Below, in pieces: positions 8,091-16,673 of a stretch of 64,000 nucleotides of DNA (positions are counted from its first letter, which is position 1; each line of letters begins with the position of its first letter). The DNA comes from Bradyrhizobium sp. CCBAU 53340 (GTDB lineage: Bacteria; Pseudomonadota; Alphaproteobacteria; Rhizobiales; Xanthobacteraceae). Below the pieces are notes generated by a model. The model was not told where the DNA came from. It made no database searches and worked only from the letters and a program-made list of their open reading frames with translations. Position numbers and translations under genes: made by a program. Location: positions 5,270,001-5,334,000 of the forward strand of contig NZ_CP030055.1 of assembly GCF_015291645.1 (NCBI RefSeq). Reading direction: 5' to 3'.

Positions 8091-10448
8091 ATGGACTATT
8101 TCAAGCGCTTCAACTTCCTGTTCGCCGCACCTGTGTTCGACGCTGACGACCTGGAGGGGCTCCGCTTCAACCAGATCATCGAGGAGATCCAGCGCTCCGG
8201 CTTCGAAGTGGTCCGGGCCCGCAAGCTGGAGGACGCCGAGATCGCGGTGCAGACCGACGCCGCGATCGGCTGCATGGTTGTGGACTGGGGCAAGAAGGGC
8301 CTCGAGGGCAAAACCTCGGCGCTGATCAATTTGATGCGGCGCCGCGGCCTCGATTTCCCGATCATCCTTCTGATCCGGCGCAAGCGCTTCGAGGATTTGC
8401 CGGTCGAGGTGCTCGACTTCATCGACGGCTACGTCTTCCTCTCCGAGGAGACGCCGACCTTCATCGCCAAGAACCTGATCAGCCGGCTCAAGCAATATGC
8501 CGAGACGCTGAAGACGCCGTTCTTCGGCGCCCTGGTCGACTATGCCGAGGAAGGCAACCAGCTCTGGACTTGTCCGGGCCACAATGGCGGCGTGTTCTAC
8601 AACCGCAGCCCGATCGGCCGGGTCTTCGTCGAGCATCTCGGCGAATCCGTGTTCCGCGACGACCTCGACAATTCCGTGCTCGACCTCGGCGACCTCCTCA
8701 CCCATGAAGGCCCCGCGCTGAAGGCGCAGAAGGAAGCCGCGGCGATCTTCGGCGCGGAGAAGACCTATTTCGTGCTCAACGGCACCTCGACCTCGAACAA
8801 GGTCGCGCTCGGCGCGCTCGTCACCGACGGCGATCTCGTGCTGTTCGACCGCAACAATCACAAGGCCGCCCATCACGGCGCGCTGATGATCGGCGGCGGC
8901 ATCCCCGTCTATGTGCCCACCATCCGCAACGCCTGGGGCCTGATCGGCCCGATGCGTTGGGACATGCTCGACGAGAAGGCCTTGCGCGAGGCGATCCGCA
9001 ATCATCCCTTGGTCACGGACAAGGACGCCTGGCGCAAGGAGCGGCCATTCCGCGTGGCCGTGGTCGAGCAGTGCACTTATGACGGCACGATCCACAATGC
9101 CGAAATGATCCTGAAGCGGATCGGTCATCTCTGCGAATACATCCTGTTCGACGAGGCCTGGGCCGGCTTCATGAAATTCCACCCGCTCTATGCCGGCCGT
9201 TTTGCCATGGGTCTTGCCAACCTTCCGCCCAAAGCGCCCGGCATCATCGCGACGCAGTCGACCCACAAGCAGCTCGCCAGCTTCTCGCAGGCCTCGCAGA
9301 TCCACATCAGGGACCGCCACATCCGCGGCCAGAAGCGGCGCGTCGAACATCGCCGCTTCAACGAAAGCTTCATGCAGCACGCATCCACGTCACCATTTTA
9401 TCCGCTGTTCGCCTCCCTCGACGTCGGCGCGCAGATGATGAAGGGGCGATCGGGCGAGGTGCTGTGGGACGACACGATCCGGCTCGGCATCGAGCTGCGC
9501 AAGAAGATCCGCGCGATGCGCCGGGAGTTCGAGGAGAAGGAGCAGAACGCGGATCGCCGCTGGTTCTTCGAGCCCTTCGTTCCGGACCGTGTCGCCATCC
9601 CCGATGTCAGCCGCGCCGGTGCGGCGCATAACGTCGCCTGGGAGTCGCTATCGACCGACGAGCTTGCCACCAACCCCACGCTCTGGCAGCTCGGCCCCGA
9701 CAGCACCTGGCACGGCTTCCCCGGCATGGCCGAGGGTTTTGCCATGACCGATCCGAACAAGCTGACACTGATCACCCCCGGCTTCGACCGCGCCACCGGG
9801 GCCTATGCCGAGCACGGCATCCCCGCCCCTGTCGTCGCGCAATATTTGCGCGAAAACCGGATCGTGCCTGAAAAGAACGACCTCAACTCCCTGCTCTTCC
9901 TGCTCACGCCCGGCGTCGAGGCGAGCAAGGCCGGCACGCTGATCTCCGGCCTCGTCGCCTTCAAGAAGCTGCATGACGACAATGCGCTGCTGGCCGACGC
10001 GATTCCCGAATTCTATCAGCGGCGACAAAATCGTTATGCCGGCGTGCGGCTGCGCGACCTCTGCGGCGAGATGCACCGCTTCTTCCGCGCAGCCGATGTC
10101 AGCGCGCTCCAGGCGCGACAGTTCTTGCCCGAGCACATGCCTGAGATTGCGATGTCGCCGCGCGATGCCGCGCGCTATCTGTTCAAGAACGACGTCGATT
10201 ATCTGCCGATCGAGGCGATCGCGGGCCGGATCGCCACCACGCCCTTCGTGGTCTATCCGCCGGGGATCGCCACTATCGTGCCGGGCGAGCGGCTGACGGA
10301 ACGGGCCAAGCCCATGGTGGATTATCTCAAGATGTTCGAGACCTGCTTCAACACGTTTCCGGGCTTCGACGTGGAAATCCAGGGCGTCTACAAGGAGGTC
10401 GATGCGCGCGGCCGCATCGGACTCTATACCTATGTCGTCGCCGAGTAG
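8091..10448 (+). CDS. Orn/Lys/Arg family decarboxylase (PLP-dependent)
   Basis: Large basic amino-acid decarboxylase of the fold-type I (aspartate aminotransferase-like) group, 785 residues from the ATG at 8091. The first ~130 residues are the response-regulator-like N-terminal domain; the PLP domain follows with the Schiff-base lysine in QSTHKQLASFSQA (Lys393), then the C-terminal domain. Such enzymes make putrescine, cadaverine or agmatine and consume a proton. The exact substrate cannot be called from sequence alone. It follows oxdC on the same strand, separated by a strong stem-loop, and abuts a GNAT gene. Confidence 0.88.
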   Translation: MDYFKRFNFLFAAPVFDADDLEGLRFNQIIEEIQRSGFEVVRARKLEDAEIAVQTDAAIGCMVVDWGKKGLEGKTSALINLMRRRGLDFPIILLIRRKRFEDLPVEVLDFIDGYVFLSEETPTFIAKNLISRLKQYAETLKTPFFGALVDYAEEGNQLWTCPGHNGGVFYNRSPIGRVFVEHLGESVFRDDLDNSVLDLGDLLTHEGPALKAQKEAAAIFGAEKTYFVLNGTSTSNKVALGALVTDGDLVLFDRNNHKAAHHGALMIGGGIPVYVPTIRNAWGLIGPMRWDMLDEKALREAIRNHPLVTDKDAWRKERPFRVAVVEQCTYDGTIHNAEMILKRIGHLCEYILFDEAWAGFMKFHPLYAGRFAMGLANLPPKAPGIIATQSTHKQLASFSQASQIHIRDRHIRGQKRRVEHRRFNESFMQHASTSPFYPLFASLDVGAQMMKGRSGEVLWDDTIRLGIELRKKIRAMRREFEEKEQNADRRWFFEPFVPDRVAIPDVSRAGAAHNVAWESLSTDELATNPTLWQLGPDSTWHGFPGMAEGFAMTDPNKLTLITPGFDRATGAYAEHGIPAPVVAQYLRENRIVPEKNDLNSLLFLLTPGVEASKAGTLISGLVAFKKLHDDNALLADAIPEFYQRRQNRYAGVRLRDLCGEMHRFFRAADVSALQARQFLPEHMPEIAMSPRDAARYLFKNDVDYLPIEAIAGRIATTPFVVYPPGIATIVPGERLTERAKPMVDYLKMFETCFNTFPGFDVEIQGVYKEVDARGRIGLYTYVVAE

Positions 10449-11033
10449 ATGCCGATGAGCGAAACAGCAATTGCACGCACCGACGACGAGCCGGTGCTGG
10501 TCCGTCCCTCACGCGAGAGCGATATCGAGGCGATGCTGACGATCTACCGCCATCATGTCCGTAATGGCGTTCCGCGGGACGTCGAGGGAACCGGGGCGCC
10601 GGAGCCGGACGATTTGCGCGACCGGCGCAAGAATTTGAAGCAGACCCGCCTGCCGCATCTGGTCGCGACTTATCGGGGCGAGGTCGTCGGCTATGCCTAT
10701 GCGGTGCTGTTCCGCAAGCGTCCAGCCTATCGCTACACGGCCAAGCACTCGATCTACGTCCACCACGAGCATCTCGGCCGCGGCGTCGGACGGCTGCTGT
10801 TGCAGGATCTGATCGATGCTTGCGCGGCGGCCGGCTTCCGCCAGATGATCGGCTACATCGATGCCGACAACGCGCCCTCGCTGGCGCTGCACGAGAAGTT
10901 TGGATTTTCGCGCGTCGGCCTGCTCTGCGGCGTGGCCTATCGGCACGGCCGCTGGTCGGATACCGCCATGGTCCAGCGTTCGCTCGGCGCCGGCATCACC
11001 GCGCCGCCATCACTCACGGCACCCGGACGTTAG
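10449..11033 (+). CDS. GNAT N-acetyltransferase (phosphinothricin acetyltransferase-like)
   Basis: A 194-residue acetyl-CoA-dependent N-acetyltransferase. The acetyl-CoA loop is visible as HLGRGVGRLLLQDLI, followed by the Pat/Bar-type motif DADNAPSLALHEKFGF. The start codon directly follows the decarboxylase stop (an ATG two codons further is also possible), so the two genes are cotranscribed. A role in acetylating the amine product or a related amino acid is only an inference from this arrangement. Confidence 0.85.
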   Translation: MPMSETAIARTDDEPVLVRPSRESDIEAMLTIYRHHVRNGVPRDVEGTGAPEPDDLRDRRKNLKQTRLPHLVATYRGEVVGYAYAVLFRKRPAYRYTAKHSIYVHHEHLGRGVGRLLLQDLIDACAAAGFRQMIGYIDADNAPSLALHEKFGFSRVGLLCGVAYRHGRWSDTAMVQRSLGAGITAPPSLTAPGR

Positions 11034-11036
11034 GCC

Positions 11037-11249
11037 TTAGGAAGGAAAGTCAGCCGGTCTGACGTGGATGCGATCGGCATGCAGGGACCAGTGATGCAAC
11101 GCCTGGTCCTCGCAGAACTTTGCTTTCGCCCGTTCCGTAGCCTCGTCCTCGTCGGCCGCGTCGATCTCAAGCGTGCCCTGGCAGACCTCGCACTGACGGC
11201 CGTACTCGCCAAGCACGTCCTTCATGAACCTGACGACATAAGTTGACAT
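11037..11249 (-). CDS. Small acidic hypothetical protein
   Basis: A 70-residue soluble protein, MSTYVVRFMKDVLGEYG..., with a CEVCQG cysteine pair near residue 20 and an acidic alanine-rich middle (DAADEDEATERAKAKF). The ATG at 11249 has a strong AGGGAGGT ribosome site at good spacing, which makes it a convincing gene. The GNAT gene ends four bases away on the opposite strand. I do not recognise a functional family. Confidence 0.7.
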   Translation of the reverse strand: MSTYVVRFMKDVLGEYGRQCEVCQGTLEIDAADEDEATERAKAKFCEDQALHHWSLHADRIHVRPADFPS

Positions 11250-11379
11250 GGGACCTCCCTGCTGGACCGGCAGTACTCTAGTCCCATTTAGGCCGGATCG
11301 GGTGAGGAGATTTTGACGCGGATCAAGGGCGGCGGCGGTTCATGCCGCCTTTTCAGGCGCCGGTTCGATGCGTCAGTCA

Positions 11380-11823
11380 TCAAGTTTTGATGTCGAGCAG
11401 CGACTTCTCGGTCTCGGAATAGGCCTGGATGACCTTCGCGTTGGCGATGAAGCTGTACTTCGCGGCCGCCAGTTGAACGAATTGGTCGGCGAGATCGACA
11501 TTCGGCGCTGCGACCAGGCCATCCTGGTTCGCGAAGGGCGCGCTCGGGTCCGACTGCGCAACATAGCTCGGCGACACCGTCGACACGATCGCGCTCGTGC
11601 CGGCTGGCGTCGACCCGCTCGATTGGGCGACCTGATCGACTCGCAGGGGCACATAAGCGGCTGGATAACTCGAACTCGCGCTCGAACTGCCGGTACCCGC
11701 GCTCGATCCGCCCGATGCCGGAAGCGGGCCAGTGGTGCGGGTATTGGCGACGTTGCTCGCGGCCACGTTCACACGCAGGCTCGCCGCAGAAAGTCCTGAG
11801 GTCGCGATCGAATAGATGCTCAT
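11380..11823 (-). CDS. Orphan flagellar rod-like protein (FlgC/FlgB-type ends)
   Basis: 147 residues. The N-terminus MSIYSIATSGLSAASLRVNVAASNVANTRTTG (shortened: SIATSGLSAA then ASNVANTRTTG) matches the flagellar basal-body rod motif, and the C-terminal part (VDLADQFVQLAAAKYSFIANAKVIQAYSE) is the matching rod helix. The middle is a low-complexity Ser/Gly/Ala stretch. Length is close to FlgC. No other flagellar gene lies near, so it is either a detached rod paralogue or one adapted to another use. Confidence 0.72.
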   Translation of the reverse strand: MSIYSIATSGLSAASLRVNVAASNVANTRTTGPLPASGGSSAGTGSSSASSSYPAAYVPLRVDQVAQSSGSTPAGTSAIVSTVSPSYVAQSDPSAPFANQDGLVAAPNVDLADQFVQLAAAKYSFIANAKVIQAYSETEKSLLDIKT

Positions 11824-11940
11824 GGACTCTCATCTACAGGACAGGTGATGCGCGTTCATTCACGCGGTCCGTAAAGTTCTCCACTTTCTGTTCTCATCCT
11901 CGTAACCAACGATCGGAGCGCGGCCGGCTCTCGCGCAGCG

Positions 11941-12990
11941 CTATCCTGGCGTCACGCCGAAGGCCTGCTTGAAGCGCTCGGCATAAACAGGCCAGACCTC
12001 GGGATTGATGATCCGCGGCGGCCGCTTGCCGTCGAGCATCTCCAGCACCTGTTCGGCGGCGATCCGGCCCATGTTCTGGCGCGCCTCGATCGTCACGCCG
12101 GCGGTGTGCGGGCTCGCCAGCACGTTGTCGAACTGCAGCAGCGGGTGCTCCGGCGGCGGCGGCTCCTTGGACCAGACGTCGAGGCCGGCTCCGGCGATGC
12201 GCTTATCGCGCAGCGCCTGGAGCAGTGCATCCTCGTCGTGGATGAAGCCGCGCGCGGTGGTGATGAAATAGGCGTGCGGCTGCATCAGGCCGAATTCGCG
12301 CGTGCTGATCATGTTGCGGCTGCCCTTGTTGAGCGGGCAGGAGATCGAGACGAAATCGGCCCGGCGCAAGAGCTCGTCGAGCTCGACCTTCTCCCCGCCC
12401 CGCTCGGCCATCACCTCTTTCGAGAGAAAGGGATCGTAAGCCAGCACCTTCATGCCGAGCAGGCCCTTGCACAGCGCGGCGATGCGGCGACCGACATTGC
12501 CGAGGCCGACGATGCCGACGGTCTTGTGCTCGACCTCGTTGCCGACGAGCTCGTTGCGATTGACGTTGGCTTCGCGACGTAGGCGCCGGTCGGACTGGAT
12601 GATACGCTTGGACAGGGTCAGCATCATCGCCAGCGCGTGCTCGGCCACCGAATGGGCGTTGCCGCCGGACTGGTTCACGACCAGCACGCCCGCGTCGGTA
12701 CAGGCCTCGACGTCCACAGGGTCGAAACCGGCGCCGTTGCTGGAGACCAGCAGCAGGTTTGGCGTGCGCTTCAGGAAGGCGGCATCGACATGGAAATGCG
12801 GCGCCAGTTCGTCGCGAGCGGCACCGATCTGGTAGACATGCGCCGCGCTCAGGATCGGGGCGTAAAAATCCGCGGGGCTCTCGTTCTCGATGCGGTCGAG
12901 CCGGACGTCGGACCGCGCCTTCAGGATGTCGATGTAAATGGAGTTGGCCAGGTATTTGACGTAAAAGACGCGCTTGCTGTTGACCGACAT
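11941..12990 (-). CDS. D-2-hydroxyacid dehydrogenase (phosphoglycerate dehydrogenase-like)
   Basis: NAD(P)-dependent D-isomer-specific 2-hydroxyacid dehydrogenase, 349 residues. It has the dinucleotide loop VGIVGLGNVGRRIA and the catalytic trio: Arg in ITTARGFI, Glu in AGLDVWSKEPP and His in ASPHTAGVT. No ACT domain is present, so this is not the regulated SerA. It is divergent from the split TPP decarboxylase genes across a ~240-base spacer, which suggests a shared pathway acting on a 2-oxoacid/2-hydroxyacid pair. The specific substrate is unknown. Confidence 0.85.
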   Translation of the reverse strand: MSVNSKRVFYVKYLANSIYIDILKARSDVRLDRIENESPADFYAPILSAAHVYQIGAARDELAPHFHVDAAFLKRTPNLLLVSSNGAGFDPVDVEACTDAGVLVVNQSGGNAHSVAEHALAMMLTLSKRIIQSDRRLRREANVNRNELVGNEVEHKTVGIVGLGNVGRRIAALCKGLLGMKVLAYDPFLSKEVMAERGGEKVELDELLRRADFVSISCPLNKGSRNMISTREFGLMQPHAYFITTARGFIHDEDALLQALRDKRIAGAGLDVWSKEPPPPEHPLLQFDNVLASPHTAGVTIEARQNMGRIAAEQVLEMLDGKRPPRIINPEVWPVYAERFKQAFGVTPG

Positions 12991-13230
12991 CAGGACCCTT
13001 CCGGCTCTCTCTCGGAGGCTCGCAAGGTCAGCGCCATGCGCATCCCTCTCCTCGCGTTCCTCCCGTTTCTCATTATCCCGCTTATGGCATGGCGGTGCTC
13101 ACCATGGCAGCCTGTCTGGCGCAGATCACGGTGCCGGCCCGGACATGTTGACAATCCCGTCCGCTCCGTCAAGTTCGGCAGACGCCACGGCGGCCAAGGA
13201 AGAAGCAAGCGCGGCGCAAGGGAGAACGCA

Positions 13231-13788
13231 ATGGCTGACGCGGAGCAGCATGGTTCGACGCAGGCATCTGGCGACGTGAGTTGGCATGGCATCGTCCTGC
13301 AAACCCTGAAACGGAACGAGGTCAGCCTGATCCCTTACGTGCCCGATCGGGTGCTGACGCCGCTGATCAGGAATTTGCACGCCGATCCTTTCTTCACGAC
13401 CTTTGCCACCGCCCGAGAGGAAGAGGCGGTCGGCATCGTCTCGGGCGCCTGGATGGGCGGGCGGCGCGGCGCGGTGCTGATGCAGACCTCGGGTTTCGCG
13501 ACGCTGGCCAACACGCTCGCCTCGCTCGCGGTGCCCTACCAGATTCCGCTGATCATGTTCGTCTCCGAGCGCGGCACGCTCGGGGAATTCAACTACGGCC
13601 AGTCGCTGGTCTGCCGCACCATGCGCCCGGTACTGGATTCGCTGGCGCTGGAGCACCACACCATCACCCGGCTCGACGAGCTCGAATTCATCGCCGACCG
13701 CTCGATCAAGCAGGCCGTGACCACCCAGGCTCCGGTGGCGCTGATCCTCAATCCGCTGCTGACCGGCGGCAAGGTGTTCGACAAGTGA
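13231..13788 (+). CDS. TPP-dependent decarboxylase, alpha subunit (sulfopyruvate/phosphonopyruvate decarboxylase-like)
   Basis: 185 residues forming only the N-terminal (PYR) half of a thiamine-diphosphate enzyme, like ComD of sulfopyruvate decarboxylase. The cofactor-activating glutamate sits in TAREEEAVGIVSGAWMGG. The ATG at 13231 has GGGAGA ahead; the same frame is open for 198 codons upstream but only antisense to the dehydrogenase gene. The beta half follows eight bases downstream, so the pair should form one enzyme. No phosphoenolpyruvate mutase or sulfolactate gene is nearby to fix the substrate. Confidence 0.82.
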   Translation: MADAEQHGSTQASGDVSWHGIVLQTLKRNEVSLIPYVPDRVLTPLIRNLHADPFFTTFATAREEEAVGIVSGAWMGGRRGAVLMQTSGFATLANTLASLAVPYQIPLIMFVSERGTLGEFNYGQSLVCRTMRPVLDSLALEHHTITRLDELEFIADRSIKQAVTTQAPVALILNPLLTGGKVFDK

Positions 13789-13796
13789 GGCCGGCC

Positions 13797-14393
13797 ATGA
13801 ACACACGCAACACAAAGATCATGAACCGCTTCGATGTGACCTCGCGCCTGATCGCAAAGCTCAAGCACGAGGAAGCGGTGATCGGCGGCATCGGCAACAC
13901 CAATTTCGACCTCTGGGCCGCCGGCCACCGCCCGCAGAACTTCTACATGCTGGGCAGCATGGGCCTCGCCTTCCCGATCGCGCTCGGGGTGGCGCTGGCG
14001 CAGCCCGACCGCCGCGTCTTTGCGCTCGAGGGCGATGGCTCGCTGCTGATGCAGCTCGGCGCACTCTCGACCATTGCGGCGCTGAAGCCGAAGAACCTGA
14101 TCATGATCGTGATGGACAACGGCATCTACCAGATCACCGGTGCGCAGCCGACGCCGGCGGCCGGTGTCGCCGACCTCGTCGCGATCGCCCTGGGCTCGGG
14201 ACTCACCAACAGCGCCTGGGCCGCGGACGAGGATGATTTCGAGCGGCTGGTCGACGCGGCCATGGCGGCTGACGAGCCCAGCCTGATCGCGCTGCGCATC
14301 GACGACAAGCCCGGAGTTGGCACCACGCGCCGGGATCCGGTACAGATCCGCGAACGCTTCATGCATGGCCTCGGCGTACGCGAACCACTCTGA
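13797..14393 (+). CDS. TPP-dependent decarboxylase, beta subunit (ComE-like)
   Basis: 198 residues forming the C-terminal (PP) half of the enzyme. The TPP/Mg motif GDGSLLMQLGALST...MDN (GDG followed ~25 residues later by Asn) is intact. It begins just after the alpha-subunit stop and ends with a possible terminator at 14413-14450. Together the two subunits correspond in size to the split sulfopyruvate decarboxylase ComDE and to the two halves of phosphonopyruvate decarboxylase. The 2-oxoacid used here remains open. Confidence 0.82.
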   Translation: MNTRNTKIMNRFDVTSRLIAKLKHEEAVIGGIGNTNFDLWAAGHRPQNFYMLGSMGLAFPIALGVALAQPDRRVFALEGDGSLLMQLGALSTIAALKPKNLIMIVMDNGIYQITGAQPTPAAGVADLVAIALGSGLTNSAWAADEDDFERLVDAAMAADEPSLIALRIDDKPGVGTTRRDPVQIRERFMHGLGVREPL

Positions 14394-14412
14394 CGTCCAA
14401 TCATTGACGTCA

Positions 14413-14450
14413 AAGGGCCCCGCGCAACATCGCTCCGCAGGGCCCTCTAT
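14413..14450 (+). terminator. Possible terminator after the TPP decarboxylase genes
   Basis: AGGGCCC (14414-14420) can pair with GGGCCCT (14440-14446) around a long loop, followed by a weak T-containing tail. It lies between convergent genes. Confidence 0.45.
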
Positions 14451-14474
14451 TCCAATCATCTGCTCATGCGTCGA

Positions 14475-14861
14475 TCAGTCGATGATCTTGATCACCCGGC
14501 GCGTACGCGGCTCGACGATGACGCGGCGGTCATTTACCACCGCATAGCGATACTGGGTGTAGTTCGGCACCGGGCGCAGCACCACGGTCGGGGGCAGCGG
14601 CTCGCCGACCACCACGCGTTCATGGATCACGACCGAATCATCGCGCGGGATTCCGCCCAGCACCGCGTTTGGAATTTCGAGGCCAGCGCCGACGGCTGCA
14701 CCAACGGTGCCGCCGACCATGGCGCCGATCGGACCGCCGATGTCGCCACCCGCACGCGCGCCGTTCCTGGCGCCCTCTTCGGTCGTCGATTGGGCAAAGG
14801 CTGCGCCCGACATCATCAGCAACGACGCCGCAGCCAACGAAATCGCAAGACGGGTTTTCAT
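14475..14861 (-). CDS. Secreted DUF1236-family protein with glycine-zipper segment
   Basis: From the ATG at 14861 (GGAGGGT ribosome site) it encodes 128 residues: a signal peptide ending GAAFAQ, a glycine-rich zipper (GGDIGGPIGAMVGGTVGAAV) that could insert in or line a membrane, and a C-terminal YRYAVVNDRRVIVEPRTRRV of the DUF1236 type. The longer upstream frame has no signal peptide at its start and is unlikely. DUF1236 proteins are common in Bradyrhizobium envelopes, but their function is unknown. Confidence 0.82.
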   Translation of the reverse strand: MKTRLAISLAAASLLMMSGAAFAQSTTEEGARNGARAGGDIGGPIGAMVGGTVGAAVGAGLEIPNAVLGGIPRDDSVVIHERVVVGEPLPPTVVLRPVPNYTQYRYAVVNDRRVIVEPRTRRVIKIID

Positions 14862-14976
14862 GTTTACACCCTCCAGTATTTGTTTGTGCGCTTTCAACCA
14901 CGGGGACCGGCCATTGTTCCGGTTCCGCCGCGATGAAAGATGCCTCACAACCTGGAGACTGTTACCGCGTAACAGT

Positions 14977-15864
14977 TCAGCTAGCTCCGATCTCGTGACC
15001 CGCCATCAGTTCCAGCGCTCGCACCATCGCCGAATGATCCCAGGCCTTGCCGCCATGCGCGGTGCAGGCAGAGAACAATTGCTGCGCGACTGCCGTGCTC
15101 GGTAGTGAAAGGCCGAGAGCGCGGGCGCCTTCGAGCGCAAGGTTGAGATCCTTCTGGTGTAGTTCGATTCGGAAGCCCGGATCGAAATTGCGCTTCACCA
15201 TGCGCTCGCCATGCACTTCGAGAATCCGCGACGAGGCAAACCCGCCCATCAGCGCCTTGCGCACCAAGGCGGGATCGGCGCCGGCCTTCGACGCGAACAG
15301 CAGCGCTTCACTCACGGCCTCGATCGTCAGCGCGACGATGATCTGATTGGCGACCTTCGTCGTCTGGCCGTCGCCATTGGCGCCGACATGCGTGACGTTC
15401 TTGCCCATCTTGTCGAAGATCGGCTTCATGGTGCCAAAGGCCCGCTCGGGACCACCGACCATGATAGTGAGGCTCGCAGCTTTCGCGCCGACCTCGCCAC
15501 CCGACACCGGCGCGTCGAGATAGTCTGCGCCGAGCGCCTCGATCTTCTTCGCGAACTCCTTGGTCGCGAGCGGCGAGATCGAGCTCATGTCGACGACGAT
15601 CTGGCCTTTGGAGAGGCCGCTCGCGACGCCGTCCTTGCCGAACAGCACGGCTTCGACGTGCGGCGTATCCGGCACCATGATGATGACGGCATCGGTCTCC
15701 TCCGCGACCTCCCTGGCCGATTTGCAGGCGATGCCGCCGGCCGCGATCAGCTCGGCGGGCACGGGGCCAACGTCATGCAGCAGAACACGATGGCCCGCCG
15801 CCAGAAGATGGCCGGCCATCGGCCGCCCCATGGTGCCAAGTCCGATGAAGCCGATGTCGATCAT
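14977..15864 (-). CDS. glxR: 2-hydroxy-3-oxopropionate (tartronate semialdehyde) reductase
   Basis: NAD(P)H-dependent reductase that makes D-glycerate from tartronate semialdehyde, 295 residues. The Rossmann loop IGFIGLGTMGRPMA, the substrate segment DAPVSGGEVGA and the catalytic lysine in GDGQTTKVANQ are all present. It aligns well from memory with E. coli GlxR/GarR through GGFASSRILEVHGERM. It is the third gene of a gcl-hyi-glxR operon on the minus strand, a standard order for glyoxylate assimilation by the glycerate pathway. Confidence 0.93.
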   Translation of the reverse strand: MIDIGFIGLGTMGRPMAGHLLAAGHRVLLHDVGPVPAELIAAGGIACKSAREVAEETDAVIIMVPDTPHVEAVLFGKDGVASGLSKGQIVVDMSSISPLATKEFAKKIEALGADYLDAPVSGGEVGAKAASLTIMVGGPERAFGTMKPIFDKMGKNVTHVGANGDGQTTKVANQIIVALTIEAVSEALLFASKAGADPALVRKALMGGFASSRILEVHGERMVKRNFDPGFRIELHQKDLNLALEGARALGLSLPSTAVAQQLFSACTAHGGKAWDHSAMVRALELMAGHEIGAS

Positions 15865-15876
15865 GTCCGAGTCTCC

Positions 15877-16662
15877 TCACGTCTCAAACGTCTGCGCGGC
15901 GTGCCAGGACAGGCCTTCCAGCGTCGTGGTGCGCGGCTTGTATTCGCATCCGATCCAGCCGCGGTAACCGATCGCGTCGATATGGCGGAACAGGAACGGA
16001 TAGTTGATCTCGCCGGTGCCGGGCTCGTGCCGGCCGGGATTGTCGGCAAGCTGAATGTGGGCGATCTGCGGCAGGTACTCCTGCATGGTGCGGGCGAGAT
16101 CGCCCTCCATGATCTGCATGTGATAGATGTCGTACTGGACGAACAGATTGTTCGACCGGACCTCCGAGATCAGCTGGATCGCCTGCTCGGTGCCGTTGAG
16201 GAAGAAGCCGGGAATGTCGAGCGTGTTGATTGGCTCCACCAGCAGCTTGATGTTCTCCCGCGCCAGCGTCGAGGCCGCGAAACGCAGGTTACCGACCAGC
16301 GTCTCCTGAAGCTCGCGCGGATCAGCATCGGCAGGCGCAATGCCGACGAGGCAGTTGAGCTGCTCGCAATCCAGCGCCTTGGCGTAGTCGATGGCGCGGA
16401 ACACGCCATCGCGGAACTCGGCGGTGCGATCGGGCATGATCGCGATCCCGCGCTCGCCGCCGGCCCAGTTGCCGGCGGGCAGATTGTGCAGCACCTGGGT
16501 CAGCCCATGGGCGTCGAGCTGCTCGCGAAGCTGCGCCTTGTCGAAATCATAGGGGAAGAGATACTCGACCCCGGCAAAGCCCGCCGCCTTCGCCGCAGCG
16601 AAGCGGTCGATGAACGGCATCTCGTTGAAGAGCATGGTGAGGTTGGCGGCGAATTTCGGCAT
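15877..16662 (-). CDS. hyi: Hydroxypyruvate isomerase
   Basis: TIM-barrel enzyme interconverting hydroxypyruvate and tartronate semialdehyde, 261 residues, normal length. The metal-binding glutamates lie in LLVEPINTLDIPGF and GCEYKP, and the segment QYDIYHMQIMEGDL is typical of Hyi. It is separated by about 12 bases from gcl upstream and from glxR downstream, so all three are one transcript. Confidence 0.92.
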   Translation of the reverse strand: MPKFAANLTMLFNEMPFIDRFAAAKAAGFAGVEYLFPYDFDKAQLREQLDAHGLTQVLHNLPAGNWAGGERGIAIMPDRTAEFRDGVFRAIDYAKALDCEQLNCLVGIAPADADPRELQETLVGNLRFAASTLARENIKLLVEPINTLDIPGFFLNGTEQAIQLISEVRSNNLFVQYDIYHMQIMEGDLARTMQEYLPQIAHIQLADNPGRHEPGTGEINYPFLFRHIDAIGYRGWIGCEYKPRTTTLEGLSWHAAQTFET

Positions 16663-16673
16663 GATGCTGTCCC

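Noticed and set aside
11329..11356. GC hairpin followed by TTTT as a terminator
   Set aside because: The T-run is on the plus strand, but the neighbouring rod-like gene ends toward it from the minus strand and no plus-strand gene ends close by, so the signal is ambiguous.
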